From: Nansenia antarctica
Lineage: Eukaryota; Chordata; Actinopteri; Argentiniformes; Microstomatidae
Length of the DNA: 64,000 bases
Assembly: GCA_963989245.1 (NCBI GenBank)
Contig: OZ022342.1
Coordinates: 45,507,557 to 45,571,556 of the forward strand
Reading direction: 5' to 3'
In this document: in pieces, positions 9,698-20,815 of the stretch
Layout: every line of letters begins with the position of its first letter
Position numbering within the stretch: the stretch's first letter is position 1
The notes under the pieces: generated by a model
The model's database searches: none
The model's input: only the letters and a program-made list of their open reading frames with translations
What the model was told of the DNA's origin: nothing
Program-made: the position numbers and the translations under genes

Positions 9698-11419
9698 TAG
9701 GGATGCACGATATTATCGGCACCGATATTTATCGGCCCGATAATGGGAAATTAATGTTTATCGTACATTACAGGCACGCAGTGTATAGACGACAGCGAAA
9801 CATGAGAGCTTCCCCGGTGTGTCTGACATTCTGCAGAGTTTCTGAGGCAGATAGTGCGTTTGCAATTTGCAACACATGTTCGACAAAAGTTCAGAGAGGA
9901 GGGCAAAGGTCTACGAGTTACAACACAACGAATCTCATAAGTCACCTTAAGATTCACCATTGCAAGCACGCTGTATGGAAGGAATATCAAGCACTAGTAG
10001 CCTAGTAGCCTAGCCGCGAAAAAAAAAAGCTGCTGTGCCTATTGAACACGCATTTGTAGTGAGTATCACAACCTACCTCATCCTCGTGCACTAAAAGTAG
10101 CATAGCCCAGCCCTTTTCAGTTGCTTTATTAAGCATACTAGTGTAGCCTACTATGTGCCTTGTGTCATTCTGTTTATCTGCAGACTAAGCAGCCATTTGG
10201 CACTAGTTTCTGTAAAAGTTCTATACAACTTTTGGTTCTTTAAAAGTCTTTATTTTTGTATTGACTGATGCACTTTATTTATTTATTTTTTGATATTTTA
10301 TTTATGCATTTTCAATGTACAGGGATAGACAAGACGCACTTTATTTTTGACACTTTTTGATCTAATTACTCTTAGGTGAGCCTTTTTTGTTTTCATAAAA
10401 GAAGGCCAGATCTTGGCTAAAAAAAGCATTGTGCACTGTCTATAACAGATTCTGTTTGTTAGAGGAAATAATAAATGAACATTTGAAGAGTCAGAAGTAG
10501 GGATGTCCCGATCCCACTTTTTCACTACCGATACCGATACCGATACCTGGGCTTCGGGTATCGGCGATACCGATACCGATCCGATATTTGTATACATTTT
10601 TTTACCCCTGAATAATAACAAATACCTCCCCAGTATATAGTCCACACCAACAACAGTTAAATTAAAGACTGCCAGCCTTTATTAAAGCAACAAATGCGAC
10701 GTGTTGTGGATTGGAACTACGGATCATAAGCTTTCAAATGATGTGTCATACATTGAAATCCGAAAAAATATGAAGTTAGAGTCATTTGAATGTTGTTAGA
10801 CGTCAGGCACATATAGGGTTAACCTCTTTGTAATGAAACCGGAAGCACACAGCGCTATGCGCATTTTAAGCGCATATAGGACTCGCGTGAAGCATTTCTC
10901 TTTGTAATGAAACCGGAAGCACACAGCGCTATGCGCATTTTAAGCGCATATATGACTCGCGTGAAGCATTTCTGCGACTCGCGTGAAGCATTTCTGCGAC
11001 TCGCGTGAAGCATTTCTGCGACACGCGTTTCTGACTGTTTTCATTCCCTCATCGCTTATACACATAAGTTTGACTGCGCATGACAGTAGGATCGGATCGG
11101 AGCCTTTTTTTTTCTGGTGCGATCCCCGATCCAGCATTCAGGACCAATATCGGGTCGATATCCGATATCAGTATCGGATCGGGACATACCTAGTCAGAAG
11201 TGTTCTCTTTGTTGTGTTAACAATAGTGATGTAAGTTAGATTTGGTGAGATCACTATGGAATATTAAATCATCAATCTTTGCTCACTACATAGCCTCACT
11301 ACAGGTGTGCATGAACTACAGGTTATCAACTGTGAAATTATATCTGTTCTCATATCGGTTATCGGCCACGAGAAGCGGGTAAACATCGGTAGGAAAAAAA
11401 TGCATATCGTGCATCCCTA
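9698..11419 (+). mobile_element. Non-autonomous hAT, TAGGGATGCACGATA family, copy 1
   Basis: Flanked by a perfect 8-bp duplication CTTTTAAT (9690-9697 and 11420-11427). Ends TAGGGATGCACGATA and TATCGTGCATCCCTA are inverted repeats. It keeps a broken BED-finger start (9781-10003: TSYNTTNLISHLKIHHCKH) but has lost the rest of the transposase. The same family is present in reverse at 62634-63822. A smaller element (10498-11192) is inserted in it. Confidence 0.88.
10498..11192. mobile_element. Non-autonomous hAT, TAGGGATGTCCCGATCC family, 695 bp
   Basis: Ends TAGGGATGTCCCGATCC and GGATCGGGACATACCTA are inverted repeats (one mismatch), flanked by a perfect 8-bp duplication GTCAGAAG (10490-10497 and 11193-11200). 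Subterminal CCGATACCGAT repeats flank an internal tandem array of GACTCGCGTGAAGCATTTCT-type units at about 10880-11025. No coding capacity. Confidence 0.9.
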
Positions 11420-11558
11420 CTTTTAATGCATTGCTCTACTTTTACGACGTGCGAATGCGGCAGCGGAAATATCCAAAAAAGTCAGTCGCGTAAAAAGTCA
11501 GTCGCGAATGCGGCAGCAGAAGTATCCTAAAAAGTCAGTCGTGTAAAAAGTCAGACTC

Positions 11559-14500
11559 GTGGCCATGTCGTCAGTTTGGCAGTTTTTCACAGTGTCCCCA
11601 AAAGATCCGAAAAATGCTATATGCAACGTCTGCAAACAAGACATCTCTCGTGGAGGACAGTCAAGTAAATCTTACAATACGACAAACCTTATACGACATT
11701 TGACGAATCGTCATGTAAAGGAGTTTCGTGAATATGAGAAGCTAAGGGCTGCAGCAACATCAGCAGCAGCGGGCCCGTCTATGAAGCTAAAACAGCCCAC
11801 AGTTTTGGCAGCGTTTCAAAGCAGCGAGCCATACCGTAGCGATAGTCAAAAGTAGTGTTGTTCCGATACCGATACTAGTATCGGCATGGCCACCGATACG
11901 CACAAAAATGCTGGTATCGGTATCGGCGAGTACTAACAAATAATAACACCCGATACCAAACTCTTGTTCAAACGCAGCACGTTGCGCAGCACGAAGCCTG
12001 ACACAGCCTTCCTAACACAGACATGCCCAGACATGCCCCTCTGCTGGAACGCTATTGGCCCAGAGCAGCTGCTCTCAACCAATGGCGTGGCAGCTTTTCA
12101 CTATCGCGGAAAAACAAACACGCATGGAGATATTTCAAGGTGGATAGTCCGGTGTGTACAACAGCTAAATGCACAATTTGCGGTCTGAATGTGTCGAGGG
12201 GTGGCACTAAAGCTGCCAGTTTCAATACTAGCAACTTAATTAAGCATTTAAAGGCAAAACATATTAAAGAACACGAAGAGTTTCTGTCATCTACTGCAGC
12301 TGCGACAGCAAGCAAGAGAACGGATGGACCAAAACAACAAACGCTGAGTAGCTCATTCCATAAAAAGGACCAGTGGGATGCGACGAGTGAAATGGCAAGA
12401 AAGATGACTGAGAAAATGTCTGAAATGATTGTGCTCTGTGACCTGCCCCTCTCCTTTGTTGACAATGTGGGATTCCGCCTTTTTATGGCTCACGCTGTAC
12501 CTAAATACAAAATACCAGGTCGCAAATACATCACGGAGACGGCCGTCCCTGCCCTCAATAAGAAGGTGACTGAGCATGTTTCAGATAAGCTAGGAAAGGT
12601 GCAGGCCATCAGCTTCACTACGGATATTTGGACCAGCGACGTCTCCCCACTGTCCCTGCTTAGTTTAACTGCTCACTGGGTGGACTCCGAATCATACAAC
12701 CGGGAAAGCGTTGTGCTGCATGCAAACGAGTTCAAGGGGTCCCACACTGGTGAAGCAATTGCAGAAGCAATTGAGAGTATGCTGCTTAACTGGAACATCT
12801 TCAGGTTTTGAGCAGTGCCAGACTAAGTGTTAGCAATAATTTTACATCGAGGTGAGTATGCGGCTCAAAAAACATGTTTTTTTGTTTTGTTTTTTCAAAC
12901 GCCGTGGTATCGGATCGGTACTCGGTATCGGCAAGTACTGCACGGTCAGGTATCGGTATCGGGATCAAAAAATGGTATCGGAACAACACTAAAAAGGCAA
13001 AAGACATAACAAAGGCAGTAATGGAATTTATTGGGCTAGATGAACAGCCACTATCAGTGGTACAGGATGCGGGTTTCACACGGCTGTTAACCCATTTGGA
13101 GCCGCGGTACAAAATACCCGGACGCAAGTACTTCAACGACGTCGCTTTGCCCGAGTTATACCAGACCGTATATAACAACATTAACACCCTTCTACAAAGC
13201 AACGTAACTGCTATTAGTTTTACCTCGGATATTTGGAGTTCAAGTGTGTCACCGATGTCTATGCTGAGTCTTACCGCACAATGGATCAACGAAAACTTTG
13301 AACTGAAGCAGGCGGTTCTACACTCCCAAGAGTTTTCAGGTTCACACACGGCTGCGGCGTTGACAGGTGCATTCAACAATATGTTGGAGTCATGGAACAT
13401 CCCGAAAGACAGAGTGCATGTGATACTTCGGGACAATGCTCAAAATATGGCAAAGGGCACGAGAGATGCTGGTTTACCCAGCTTAGGCTGCATGGCACAC
13501 AGCCTGCAACTTGTCGTGCAAGAGGGACTGTTGTCACAGCGTGCCATCCGTGACATACTGGCTATGGGGAGACGAATTGTCGGACATTTTAAACATTCGT
13601 CTTTGTCTTATTCGCGTCTTCAAGACATACAGAAACAGCTTGGTCAACCTCTGCATAGATTGCAACAAGATGTAGAAACGAGGTGGAATAGCTCTGTTTA
13701 TATGCTACAGAGTCTCCTCGAGCAGAAACGCGTGTTGCTGTCCTTTGCAGCCGACTACGATTTGCCATGCACCTACAACGCCAGTCAGTGGAAACTGATG
13801 GAAAATATAGTGTCACTACTTACACCATTCGAGGAGCTTACACGAGACATCAGTTCATCAACAGCGTCGGCAGCGGATGTTATTCCAGCCATCATGGCAC
13901 TGACCCGTCTGCTCAAGACAAGTGCTGAAACTGACCAGGGTGTTAAGACGGCGAAAGAAACACTTTTGGAAGCTCTCCGAAAGCGATTCAGCCTCATCGA
14001 ATATGAGCCTCTCTACGTCCTGGCTACAGTACTTGATCCCAGGTGAGTAACATAGGCTATTTTATAGCCTATTTTTTTCTGTAGGTTTACCGCAAATAAA
14101 TAAATGTCAGGCTAATGTTTTATTTTGTCATAAAAGGTACAAGGACCGTTACTTCACAAACGATGCTCTCAAGACCCATGCACGCACATTGCTTTCCGGT
14201 GTCCTGGCCACAAAAGCAGGTTAGAACAGTAGTGTAGAATAGAACGTTTAATTTGTCGTATACTGTATAACAAGTAGGGGTGTAACGGATCACGGATAAT
14301 CCGTGATCCGTTCGGATCGCCTTCCACGGTTCGGAACGCATGTGTACCGCGGATCAATAGCAAAATCGTATTTTTTTTTTTTTTTTTTTTTTCCTAACAC
14401 CAGGGGAGCCACCCCTCCTAAATGTCGTTGTTTGGTACTTGTACTGTAGCAATGACAATAAAGACCATTCATTCATTCAAATGTAACCGGTAGAAAAACA

Positions 14501-15543
14501 ATCATGTGCGCTTTATTCTCACTCTCTGCATGCATACTGAGTTGACAACAACATTCATTCACTCATCTCTGTCCCACTTATATCACGTCATATCACCCGC
14601 TAAGCAGCCTGGGTGATTGTGTAAACACACAAAAAAAGTACTCTGTTACGTACTCACTCCACGTGAAGCTGGGAATCCACAGCAACAAGTATCATGGCGA
14701 GTGCTACGTTGGCGAACTGGAAAGGCCTCCCTCGTCATTGAAATCACATGTATGGGAGCACTTTGGCTTCCCTGTTACTTATAATAATGATGGAAGGAGG
14801 GAGGTCGATAAGAAAGTTACGGTGTGTAGGCATATATATGTTGTTATATATAGATGTTATATATATATATATATGTGATATATATATCAGTTTTGACATC
14901 TTGAATGTTGTTTTTTTGTTTCACACATTAAAAGTGGTGTTTTTACAGAATTCAAGGAAAATGTTGTTTTTATTAAAAAATATATATGTTTTGTGTTGAT
15001 CCGAAAAATGATCCGATCCGTGACTCAAAATCCGTGACACGATCCGATCCGTGAGTTAGGTGATCCGTTACACCCCTAATAACGAGTACAGAACTGTTAG
15101 GCCTGCGTTTAAATTATTGGCCCCGTTTGTCCCTACAGTGTCGTCAGAGTTAGACCCACCACGGACAGGCGAAGAAACGCACACAGAGCCTGCCCGCAAA
15201 GTGGCCCGAGCAGGGTCGTTGCAGGCCATGTATTCCGAAATATTGAATACTCAGGAGGAACAGGGTGCTCCCGACAGCTGTGATTCTGCAACCTTGCAGA
15301 CTAAATTCTATCTCTGTGAGGCACCGATAGCACGAAGCGCACCACCTTTGGCTTTCTGGCAGGTCAATAAGGACCATTTTCCAGCGCTTGCCGAGGCTGC
15401 CCGTGTGTATCTTGGCGCACCCTGCACAAGTGTTAACAGCGAGCGTCTGTTCAGCACAGCGGCACACATTATTGATGAGAAAAGAAATAGACTATCATCA
15501 AAGAATGCAGAGATGCTAATTTTCATAAAGATGAATTTACCCT
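11559..15543 (+). CDS. ZBED-type hAT transposase, four coding segments, apparently intact frame
   Basis: Segments 11559-11852, 12997-14042, 14137-14219 and 15139 to about 15543 join without a stop into about 608 residues. The first and second segments are separated by an inserted element. The others are separated by GT-AG introns (14043-14136 and 14220-15138). Domains: BED finger (CNVCKQDISRGG...NLIRHLTNRH, residues about 23-55); RNase-H-like core with Asp in ISFTSDIWSSSVSPMS and Asp in HVILRDNAQNMAKGT; GCMAHSLQLVVQEG; ETRWNSSVYML; C-terminal dimerisation block LGAPCTSVNSERLFSTAAHI. The expected C-terminus after FIKMNLP is replaced by a (CT)n run at 15542 that opens a palindrome, extending the open frame to 15731. 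Similar to ZBED1/ZBED4-like transposases. Confidence 0.8.
11853..12991 (+). mobile_element. hAT-like element with 5-bp target duplication inside the ZBED transposase
   Basis: Ends TAGTGTTGTTCCGATACC and GTATCGGAACAACACTA are inverted repeats. AAAAG lies on both sides (11848-11852 and 12992-12996). Removing the element plus one AAAAG rejoins the host transposase exactly in frame (SDSQK to AKDITKAVM). It carries its own truncated ZBED transposase start. Confidence 0.86.
12023..12811 (+). pseudogene. Truncated ZBED transposase (N-terminal third) in the nested hAT
   Basis: A frame of about 262 codons. From about residue 30 it shows a BED finger (CTICGLNVSRGGTKA...NLIKHLKAKH), then FVDNVGFRLFMAHAVPKYKIPGRKY and the first catalytic Asp in ISFTTDIWTSDVSPLS, ending abruptly after SMLLNWNIF. 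The remaining core and dimerisation block are missing, and the element terminus follows, so this is an internally deleted copy. The true start is uncertain: the first 25 residues are not family-like. Confidence 0.78.
14275..15078. mobile_element. Non-autonomous hAT, TAGGGGTGTAACGGATCAC family, in the transposase intron
   Basis: Ends TAGGGGTGTAACGGATCAC and GTGATCCGTTACACCCCTA are perfect inverted repeats. The flanking duplication is ATAACAAG/ATAACGAG (14267-14274 and 15079-15086, one mismatch). ATCCGTGATCCG-type subterminal repeats are at both ends. A BED-finger remnant at about 14730-14830 reads VWEHFGFPVTYNNDGRREV. Positions 14390-14475 also match the segment at about 62745-62822 (AATGACAATAAAGACCATTC tail). 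Confidence 0.87.
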
Positions 15544-15889
15544 CTCTCTCTCTCTCTCTCTCGTCGCAAATGCTGCATGAAAGTGACCAATCAGATAAGA
15601 GAATAGTACTGCTACGTGACTCGCAAAAAAAACATTTGTCAAAATGGTTTTCCGGGATTCTACAACAAAGGAGGATTTCTTCACTCTTTTGCACTTCATT
15701 TTCACCGACATATTTTTTGAACTCATTGTAAATATCCACACCCCTCGTTTTCTCCTTTAAGTGCAAAAGAGTGAAGAAATCCTCCTTTGTTGTAGAATCC
15801 CGGAAAACCATTTTGACAAATGTTTTTTTTGCGAGTCACGTAGCAGTACTATTCTCTTATCTGATTGGTCACTTTCATGCAGCATTTGC

Positions 15890-15913
<24 letters not shown>
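15542..15913. repeat. Near-perfect palindrome (foldback), 155-bp arms, 62-bp loop
   Basis: Arm 15542-15696 is the reverse complement of 15759-15913 over its whole readable length, including the (CT)n/(GA)n ends, a run of eight A/T, and TCCGGGATTCTACAACAAAG. The loop is 15697-15758. It lies at the C-terminal end of the ZBED transposase. The (GA)n continues to about 15954. Confidence 0.9.
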
Positions 15914-15959
<46 letters not shown>

Positions 15960-16020
15960 TTAAGTGATACAGTTGTGCTGAGTACCTCTGTAAAAGAGCC
16001 CAGCTGGAGCCCAGCTGGAG
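15914..16020. repeat. (GA)n plus tag shared with notch1 intron 17
   Basis: After (GA)n, about 55 bases (TAGATTAAGTGATACAG... to ...AGAGCCCAGCTGG, 15955-16009) recur at 45446-45500, also directly after (GA)n. Then GAGCCCAGCTG is repeated twice here. Confidence 0.8.
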
Positions 16021-16035
16021 CCCAGTTTAAAAAAA

Positions 16036-16314
16036 CTAATCCAAACGCTGGATAAAAGATATGCGGTTCCCTCCCGCATGTACTTTAGTCATGTGGCCAT
16101 CCCGGAAACGTATGTAGCGGAATGTAGGAAGATACTTGAGACGGAGCTGAAACATGTGGAGTACTATTATACATATTAAATTATTATAGTACATATTATT
16201 ATATGCAACAACAACAACCGATCTGTCGGGCAGGACGACCGAGCCGTGTCTCAGTCTCACCATGCACTTCATACATTACGACGACGAGTTGAAGAGTTGC
16301 CTGGCCCTGCAAAC
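16036..16314 (+). pseudogene. ZBED-type hAT transposase remnant
   Basis: Short frames read LDKRYAVPSRMYFSHVAIPE (16042-16165) and, after an AT-rich interruption, TDLSGRTTEPCLSLTMHFI followed by YDDELKSCLALQT (16219-16314). These match consecutive parts of the ZBED transposase core (PSRKYF... and TDLWSSRTTEPYMSLT). The rest is lost. Confidence 0.65.
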
Positions 16315-17972
16315 GGTATACTGTCCTGCTTTATCTATTTCAATGTTTACAGAAAGAACCTATTATTCTTTACTGGACATTTTTATTATCACTTTATTTA
16401 ACTTGATTGCAGTATGTGCAATATTTAGATGCTGCTCCTGAGCCATAATTGAGTAACCTTGTTTGTAGAAAGGTCCTATTTTATTTTCATATTGGAATTG
16501 TTAAAACATTTGGACACTTGTTGAGAGAAACAAAATCACAGCTGTTTAAAAAAAAACATAAAATAAATGTGTTGTTCCAATTCATATCTTTTAAGTTCTC
16601 ATCCTTGCATTAGAATTAGAGCAGTTAACAGTTTGATGGTATCATACGCTCTCTGAAATTTGCCCATGATAGACAGATTCATCCAATGCAAAGTATTTTT
16701 GAAAGTCCCTGCCCTTTTCCAAACAGCTTCCAATGAAGCTTTCCTAGATGGTTGTGTGAAACAAACCATCTGAGTCAGGTTAGTAATGCTCCATCACATC
16801 TATTACACAGTGAATCTTAAACTGAAGCTTGACTTTAAAGCAACCCAACGTAAGTTTCATGTAAGTTTAGTTCTTTCACTCGTAACTCGGGCTGTGGGGG
16901 TGCTAGAGACGTGAGCCAATTTGTGCTCCTAAATCCCCCGAAGACGTACAAACAAGCTGCACGTTGATACGACCTTCCTAGCCGGAGATATGGCCGCACT
17001 TTACAAAAACTTATTAAAAAAAATAATAATCGCAAATTAAATCGCAATCGCCATATCTGTCAGAATAATCGCAATTCGATTTGCCCAAATCGTGCAGCCC
17101 TACTTGATACAGTCTTTTTTTTGTTGTTGTATCAATTTTAATGTTGGACCAATGCATTGTATCTAATTAAAATACAGGCAAATAAACGTCATTAAGTTTA
17201 AAGTACTATCTTGGCTGTCTTTTTCTCTCAACGCTTCAATGGGTAGATCTTGCCTTCACCAAGGCTGAGGTCAGGGATCTTGGGCTTAAAAAGGTTGGTG
17301 ACCACTGATTTAGAGTATAGGATAAGCATAGGATTGGGTCTGGCATTCATTTTAATATTTGTAGAAATTAGGCTACCTTTGTTATTTCACATTCTGTTTG
17401 TTCTGTTCCATCTTTGTTCTTTCACATTTATTGTTTATTTGTATTTACACATTTCATTGAAAATCTGAATTTAGAGTTGGGACTGAGGTTCAGATATTTT
17501 ATTTATTATTATTTATTTATCTTACTGTATGTAGGCATTTGCCCTCCATGCTTAGAGTGAAGTTCAAGTGATATGAGACTTCCATAAATATTTTCATATA
17601 ATGTCCCAATTTATTTTCCTTTTTTTACCAAGATGTTGGCAACTTGTATAGCCTATTGTTAATTAAAAGAAGTTACATTCAAATTAAATGTGTCATTTAG
17701 CATTTGTCTGATATACTGTATATTGAAGTAGGCTATATATATAATAATTATTTTGAGGGCCTATTCAGGGGGCAGGGGGAACATTGATTGGATGACACAG
17801 GTGGACTTGAGTGAAGATTCCACGGGCAGGAACACAGGTGGATTTGATGATTGGACACGTGGACTGGGCAAAACGATGAACACCTGGGGAAGACAGATAA
17901 CTGAACAGAAAACATAGGAGGACGTAACAGTATGTAAACCATGAAGGCCACGTTTATGATGTCTTTTATACA
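16315..17972. other. Non-genic DNA with old hAT ends
   Basis: No gene visible. Positions 17035-17101 end in AATCGTGCAGCCCTA, the reverse of a TAGGGCTGCACGATT hAT terminus with AATCGCAATT subterminal repeats. Positions 17262-17311 end in AAGGTTGGTGACCACTG, resembling another hAT terminus. Otherwise AT-rich and unremarkable. Confidence 0.5.
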
Positions 17973-18228
17973 GCCATATCGACTGACTTGGGCTTCAGGC
18001 CCTAACTGGGTGATAGGCCAGACTTTTACTATGCCATAAAAATGGGTCTGCGTTTGCTTGGTGCCTAATGGATCAAAACTTTTGTCTAAAAAGCAAAAAA
18101 TATGTAGGCTATCCAGTCACTAGGCCTACAGTTATGTATTTTTTTTTTTTAAATCGGTATCGGTAGATCTTGAGGAAAAAAATCGGTGATCGGTATCGGC
18201 CCCAAAAATCCAGATCGGAGCATCCCTA
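17973..18228 (-). mobile_element. hAT-like end fragment, reverse copy of 1241-1502
   Basis: Reads GCCATATCGACTG at its low end and GATCGGAGCATCCCTA at its high end, matching 1241-1502 in reverse over its length, including the CCGATACCGAT block. No target-site duplication seen. Confidence 0.65.
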
Positions 18229-18268
18229 ACCATCTTTTACATGTGTTGCTGTACCATGTCTCACATTT

Positions 18269-18272
<4 letters not shown>

Positions 18273-18305
<33 letters not shown>
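18273..18305. repeat. (GT)n microsatellite
   Basis: Uninterrupted GT dinucleotides. Confidence 0.95.
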
Positions 18306-18306
<1 letters not shown>

Positions 18307-18388
18307 TTTCTCTCTCTTCCCTATTGCATTGTCTGCAATTGTTTTACAGTGGTGTTATATTGAGTGATATTTGATATTGTTTGTATTT

Positions 18389-18534
18389 AAAATGTTAATA
18401 AATAATTGTAATTATTCCTATGACTGCAGAGCTTTTTGTTATACAACTACTTAACAGTATTAAAATGTTAATAAATAATTGTAATTATTCATATGACTGC
18501 CGAGCTTTTTGTTATACAACTACTTAACAGTATT
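18389..18534. repeat. 73-bp tandem duplication
   Basis: Two copies (18389-18461 and 18462-18534) of an AT-rich unit containing AATGTTAATAAATAATTGTA, with about two differences. Confidence 0.88.
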
Positions 18535-19173
18535 GAGTATGGGTATTGTTTGCTCAGCACAGCAGCCATGTCTCATCACCGTGGAGTACGTCAACAGTGA
18601 GTGAGTACACTGGTTCACACTTGCATTGGTATACTTGCTGTCCATGTCACTTACTCCGCTCATTCAACAGACTGCCAGCATGTTGATCGGCGGTGTCGGA
18701 CCGATTGTGTTGGGCCGGTCTGAGCCACATGACAGGGCCTAATTTTTGTCCCAGTCCAGCCCTGATGATAACCACCACCACGCGACGCAACCCACGCTGG
18801 GCCCCACCACGCAATAACAACCACCACCACACACCACAACACCGCTACACACACATCACAACCCACCATTAATTATTAGTAGTAACAATAAGCAGAGAGT
18901 CAACTTAATGGTGGTATTTTGACTAACATCTAACCAGGCAAACATAGGGATTTACCCCCAAAGTATAACAGTAAACAGTAGAGAGGACAGTAAACTCACG
19001 TCGGTGTCCTTTAAGTTCCAAGCACATCCAAAAGTGGGAAAGCTTAACCACAATCAACATCCAACGGCAACACGGCAAAAAATAAGTTATTGGTCCCTCA
19101 AAAAGGAAAAATAGGATGTCTTCACGTTGAAACACATGTCTGTCAAATCAAAAGAGAGTGAGGTGCAGCAGTC
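18535..19173. other. Non-genic DNA
   Basis: No gene or family recognised. Contains an ACCACCACC-rich segment (18770-18860). May be part of the L1 that flanks the hAT at 19182-22432, but this is not proven. Confidence 0.4.
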
Positions 19174-19632
19174 CCTGTACACAGGCCCGTCACTATGGGC
19201 GGGCCTCAGGGGGCCAGGCCCCCCCACAGACGTGCTGGTGCCCCCCCAACTGGCAGCCAGATATTTAAAAAAAAAATATATATTATTCATATTTTATGTT
19301 AAATGAAGACATTAAAATTGAGAAACAATAGTGTGTTTTTCATTTTGTTGGACGGGATTCTAGTGACAACCAATCATTTGAAAGTTGATAGTTGAAAGTT
19401 GCACGTTACGCACGCTGCTGCTCTCGCCATTTCAGTTGTGTGAGGCGAGCACTGAGCAGTTGAGTGAAATCTGCGCTTTTTGATGGATAAAGCTTTTTGA
19501 ATAAAGATGGATATAAGAAAGTGGATTACCGGTAAATCCTCGAAAGGTGCAGCTGCACCCAACCCCGATGGACATACGTAGCACCAGCATTAGCGACTGT
19601 GGGCAGCCTGACACTAGCACCCCGACGGCTAC

Positions 19633-20815
19633 CAAACCCGGATTATCCATATATTGCATCGGGTGAATGCCCTGGGGCACCAGCCAATGGGGGGGCACCA
19701 AATTATTCGGACAATGAATAGACCTTTAAAATATTTGGGGCACATTTTTAAAATATAGGCTATATTTACTGGAAGACATCCACACAGATACAAAACTAAC
19801 GGTTATATTTAGGCTATCATATAAATAATAAGATAAATAATTGCGAGTGCCCCACCCCCAGTCACAGACAAGTGCCCCCCCCCCCCCAATCACAGACAGG
19901 TGCGCGATGACGCAGTGACGCCAAACTATCAACTAAGAAATCAAAATGGACAGGCGACAACTGAGTGGCTCTGCCAAGCGAAAAATTAAGCAATCCTGTC
20001 TTGTTCAGCGCATTGATGCATACAGGGCCCTGAATGGACTATTTGGCGTTTTGTTTGATTCCGACATGGACCGCGATTCTGTGCGTAAACGCGCTACTGC
20101 GCTCTCCTCCACATATCCAGATGACCTGGACAAAAACTTTGGAGATGAACTTATTCAGTTCAAGGATTTTGTGCGGGAGGAGACAACCTGTTCACCAGAG
20201 GAGATGCTTCAAATCCTGAGAATACATGGACTACAGACGACGTTCCAATGTGTGTTTGTCGCACTGAGGCTCTTCCTTACCGGTAAGGCTTACTTATGAT
20301 TATTTGGGGCTAATATGACGCTGTGGCTGATTTGGGCCTGTGTGATGCACAGGGCTATAGCCTACGTCTGATACAGCATCACGAAGGTGAGCAGAGCGGC
20401 AAAGAGACAGGCGCTGTTTATTTCCATTTTTGGACTTGGTTGGTATTGAGCTTGTTTTATTGTAGTATACAGTATGTGCATTTTCCCCCTTTGTTATGGT
20501 TTTGCATGTAGTCTCAGGCCATTTATGATGGAAATAATTAGCCTATATTTAGAAAGTCGTGTTGCATTGGGATGTGAGTTGCATTCAGATTTGAGCATCA
20601 GTGTCAAGGCTATACTACGGCATTAGGCCCAACTGGGATGAGCCTGTACTGTAGTAATATGCTCTTGTAAATCTATGGTTTTTGTAACCATAGTAAATAT
20701 CAAATTTTCACTTGCAAAGTAAAAAAATTAAATAAATAAAAAGTGTGTGTGTTGGGGGGGGGCACACATCAAGTCTGGTCACCCTAGGGCACCCTAGGGG
20801 GTTAATCCGGGCCTG
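19633..20815 (+). mobile_element. Inner hAT element, 1183 bp
   Basis: Flanked by a perfect 8-bp duplication ACGGCTAC (19625-19632 and 20816-20823). The left end CAAACCCGGATTATCC and the right end in reverse, CAGGCCCGGATTAACC, are inverted repeats. It carries its own truncated transposase. Confidence 0.88.
19946..20299 (+). pseudogene. Internally deleted hAT transposase (ZMYM1-like) of the inner element
   Basis: A 117-codon frame beginning MDRRQLSGSAKRKIKQ, a typical N-terminus, joined directly to C-terminal sequence FGDELIQFKDFVREE and LQTTFQCVFVALRLFLT, the start of the dimerisation block. At FLT a GTAAGG donor-like site follows (about 20281), so the last block may have been a separate exon now lost. 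Confidence 0.68.

Larger units (their letters stand above)
9589..15731 (+). mobile_element. ZBED-type hAT element, host of several nested insertions
   Basis: The left terminus is TAGGGATGCTCCGATTTATC at 9589, followed by CGATTTAAATCGG-type subterminal repeats. It encloses a four-exon transposase gene (11559 to about 15543). Younger elements lie inside it at 9698-11419, 11853-12991 and 14275-15078. The right terminus was not found. After the last coding block a (CT)n run and a long palindrome begin, so the right boundary given is only the end of the open frame. Confidence 0.6.

Noticed and set aside
9589..18236. One giant element from the TAGGGATGCTCCGAT end at 9589 to the matching end at 18228
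   Set aside because: The flanks ATAGCCAT and ACCATCTT do not form a duplication, and 17973-18228 matches a separate fragment family (1241-1502).
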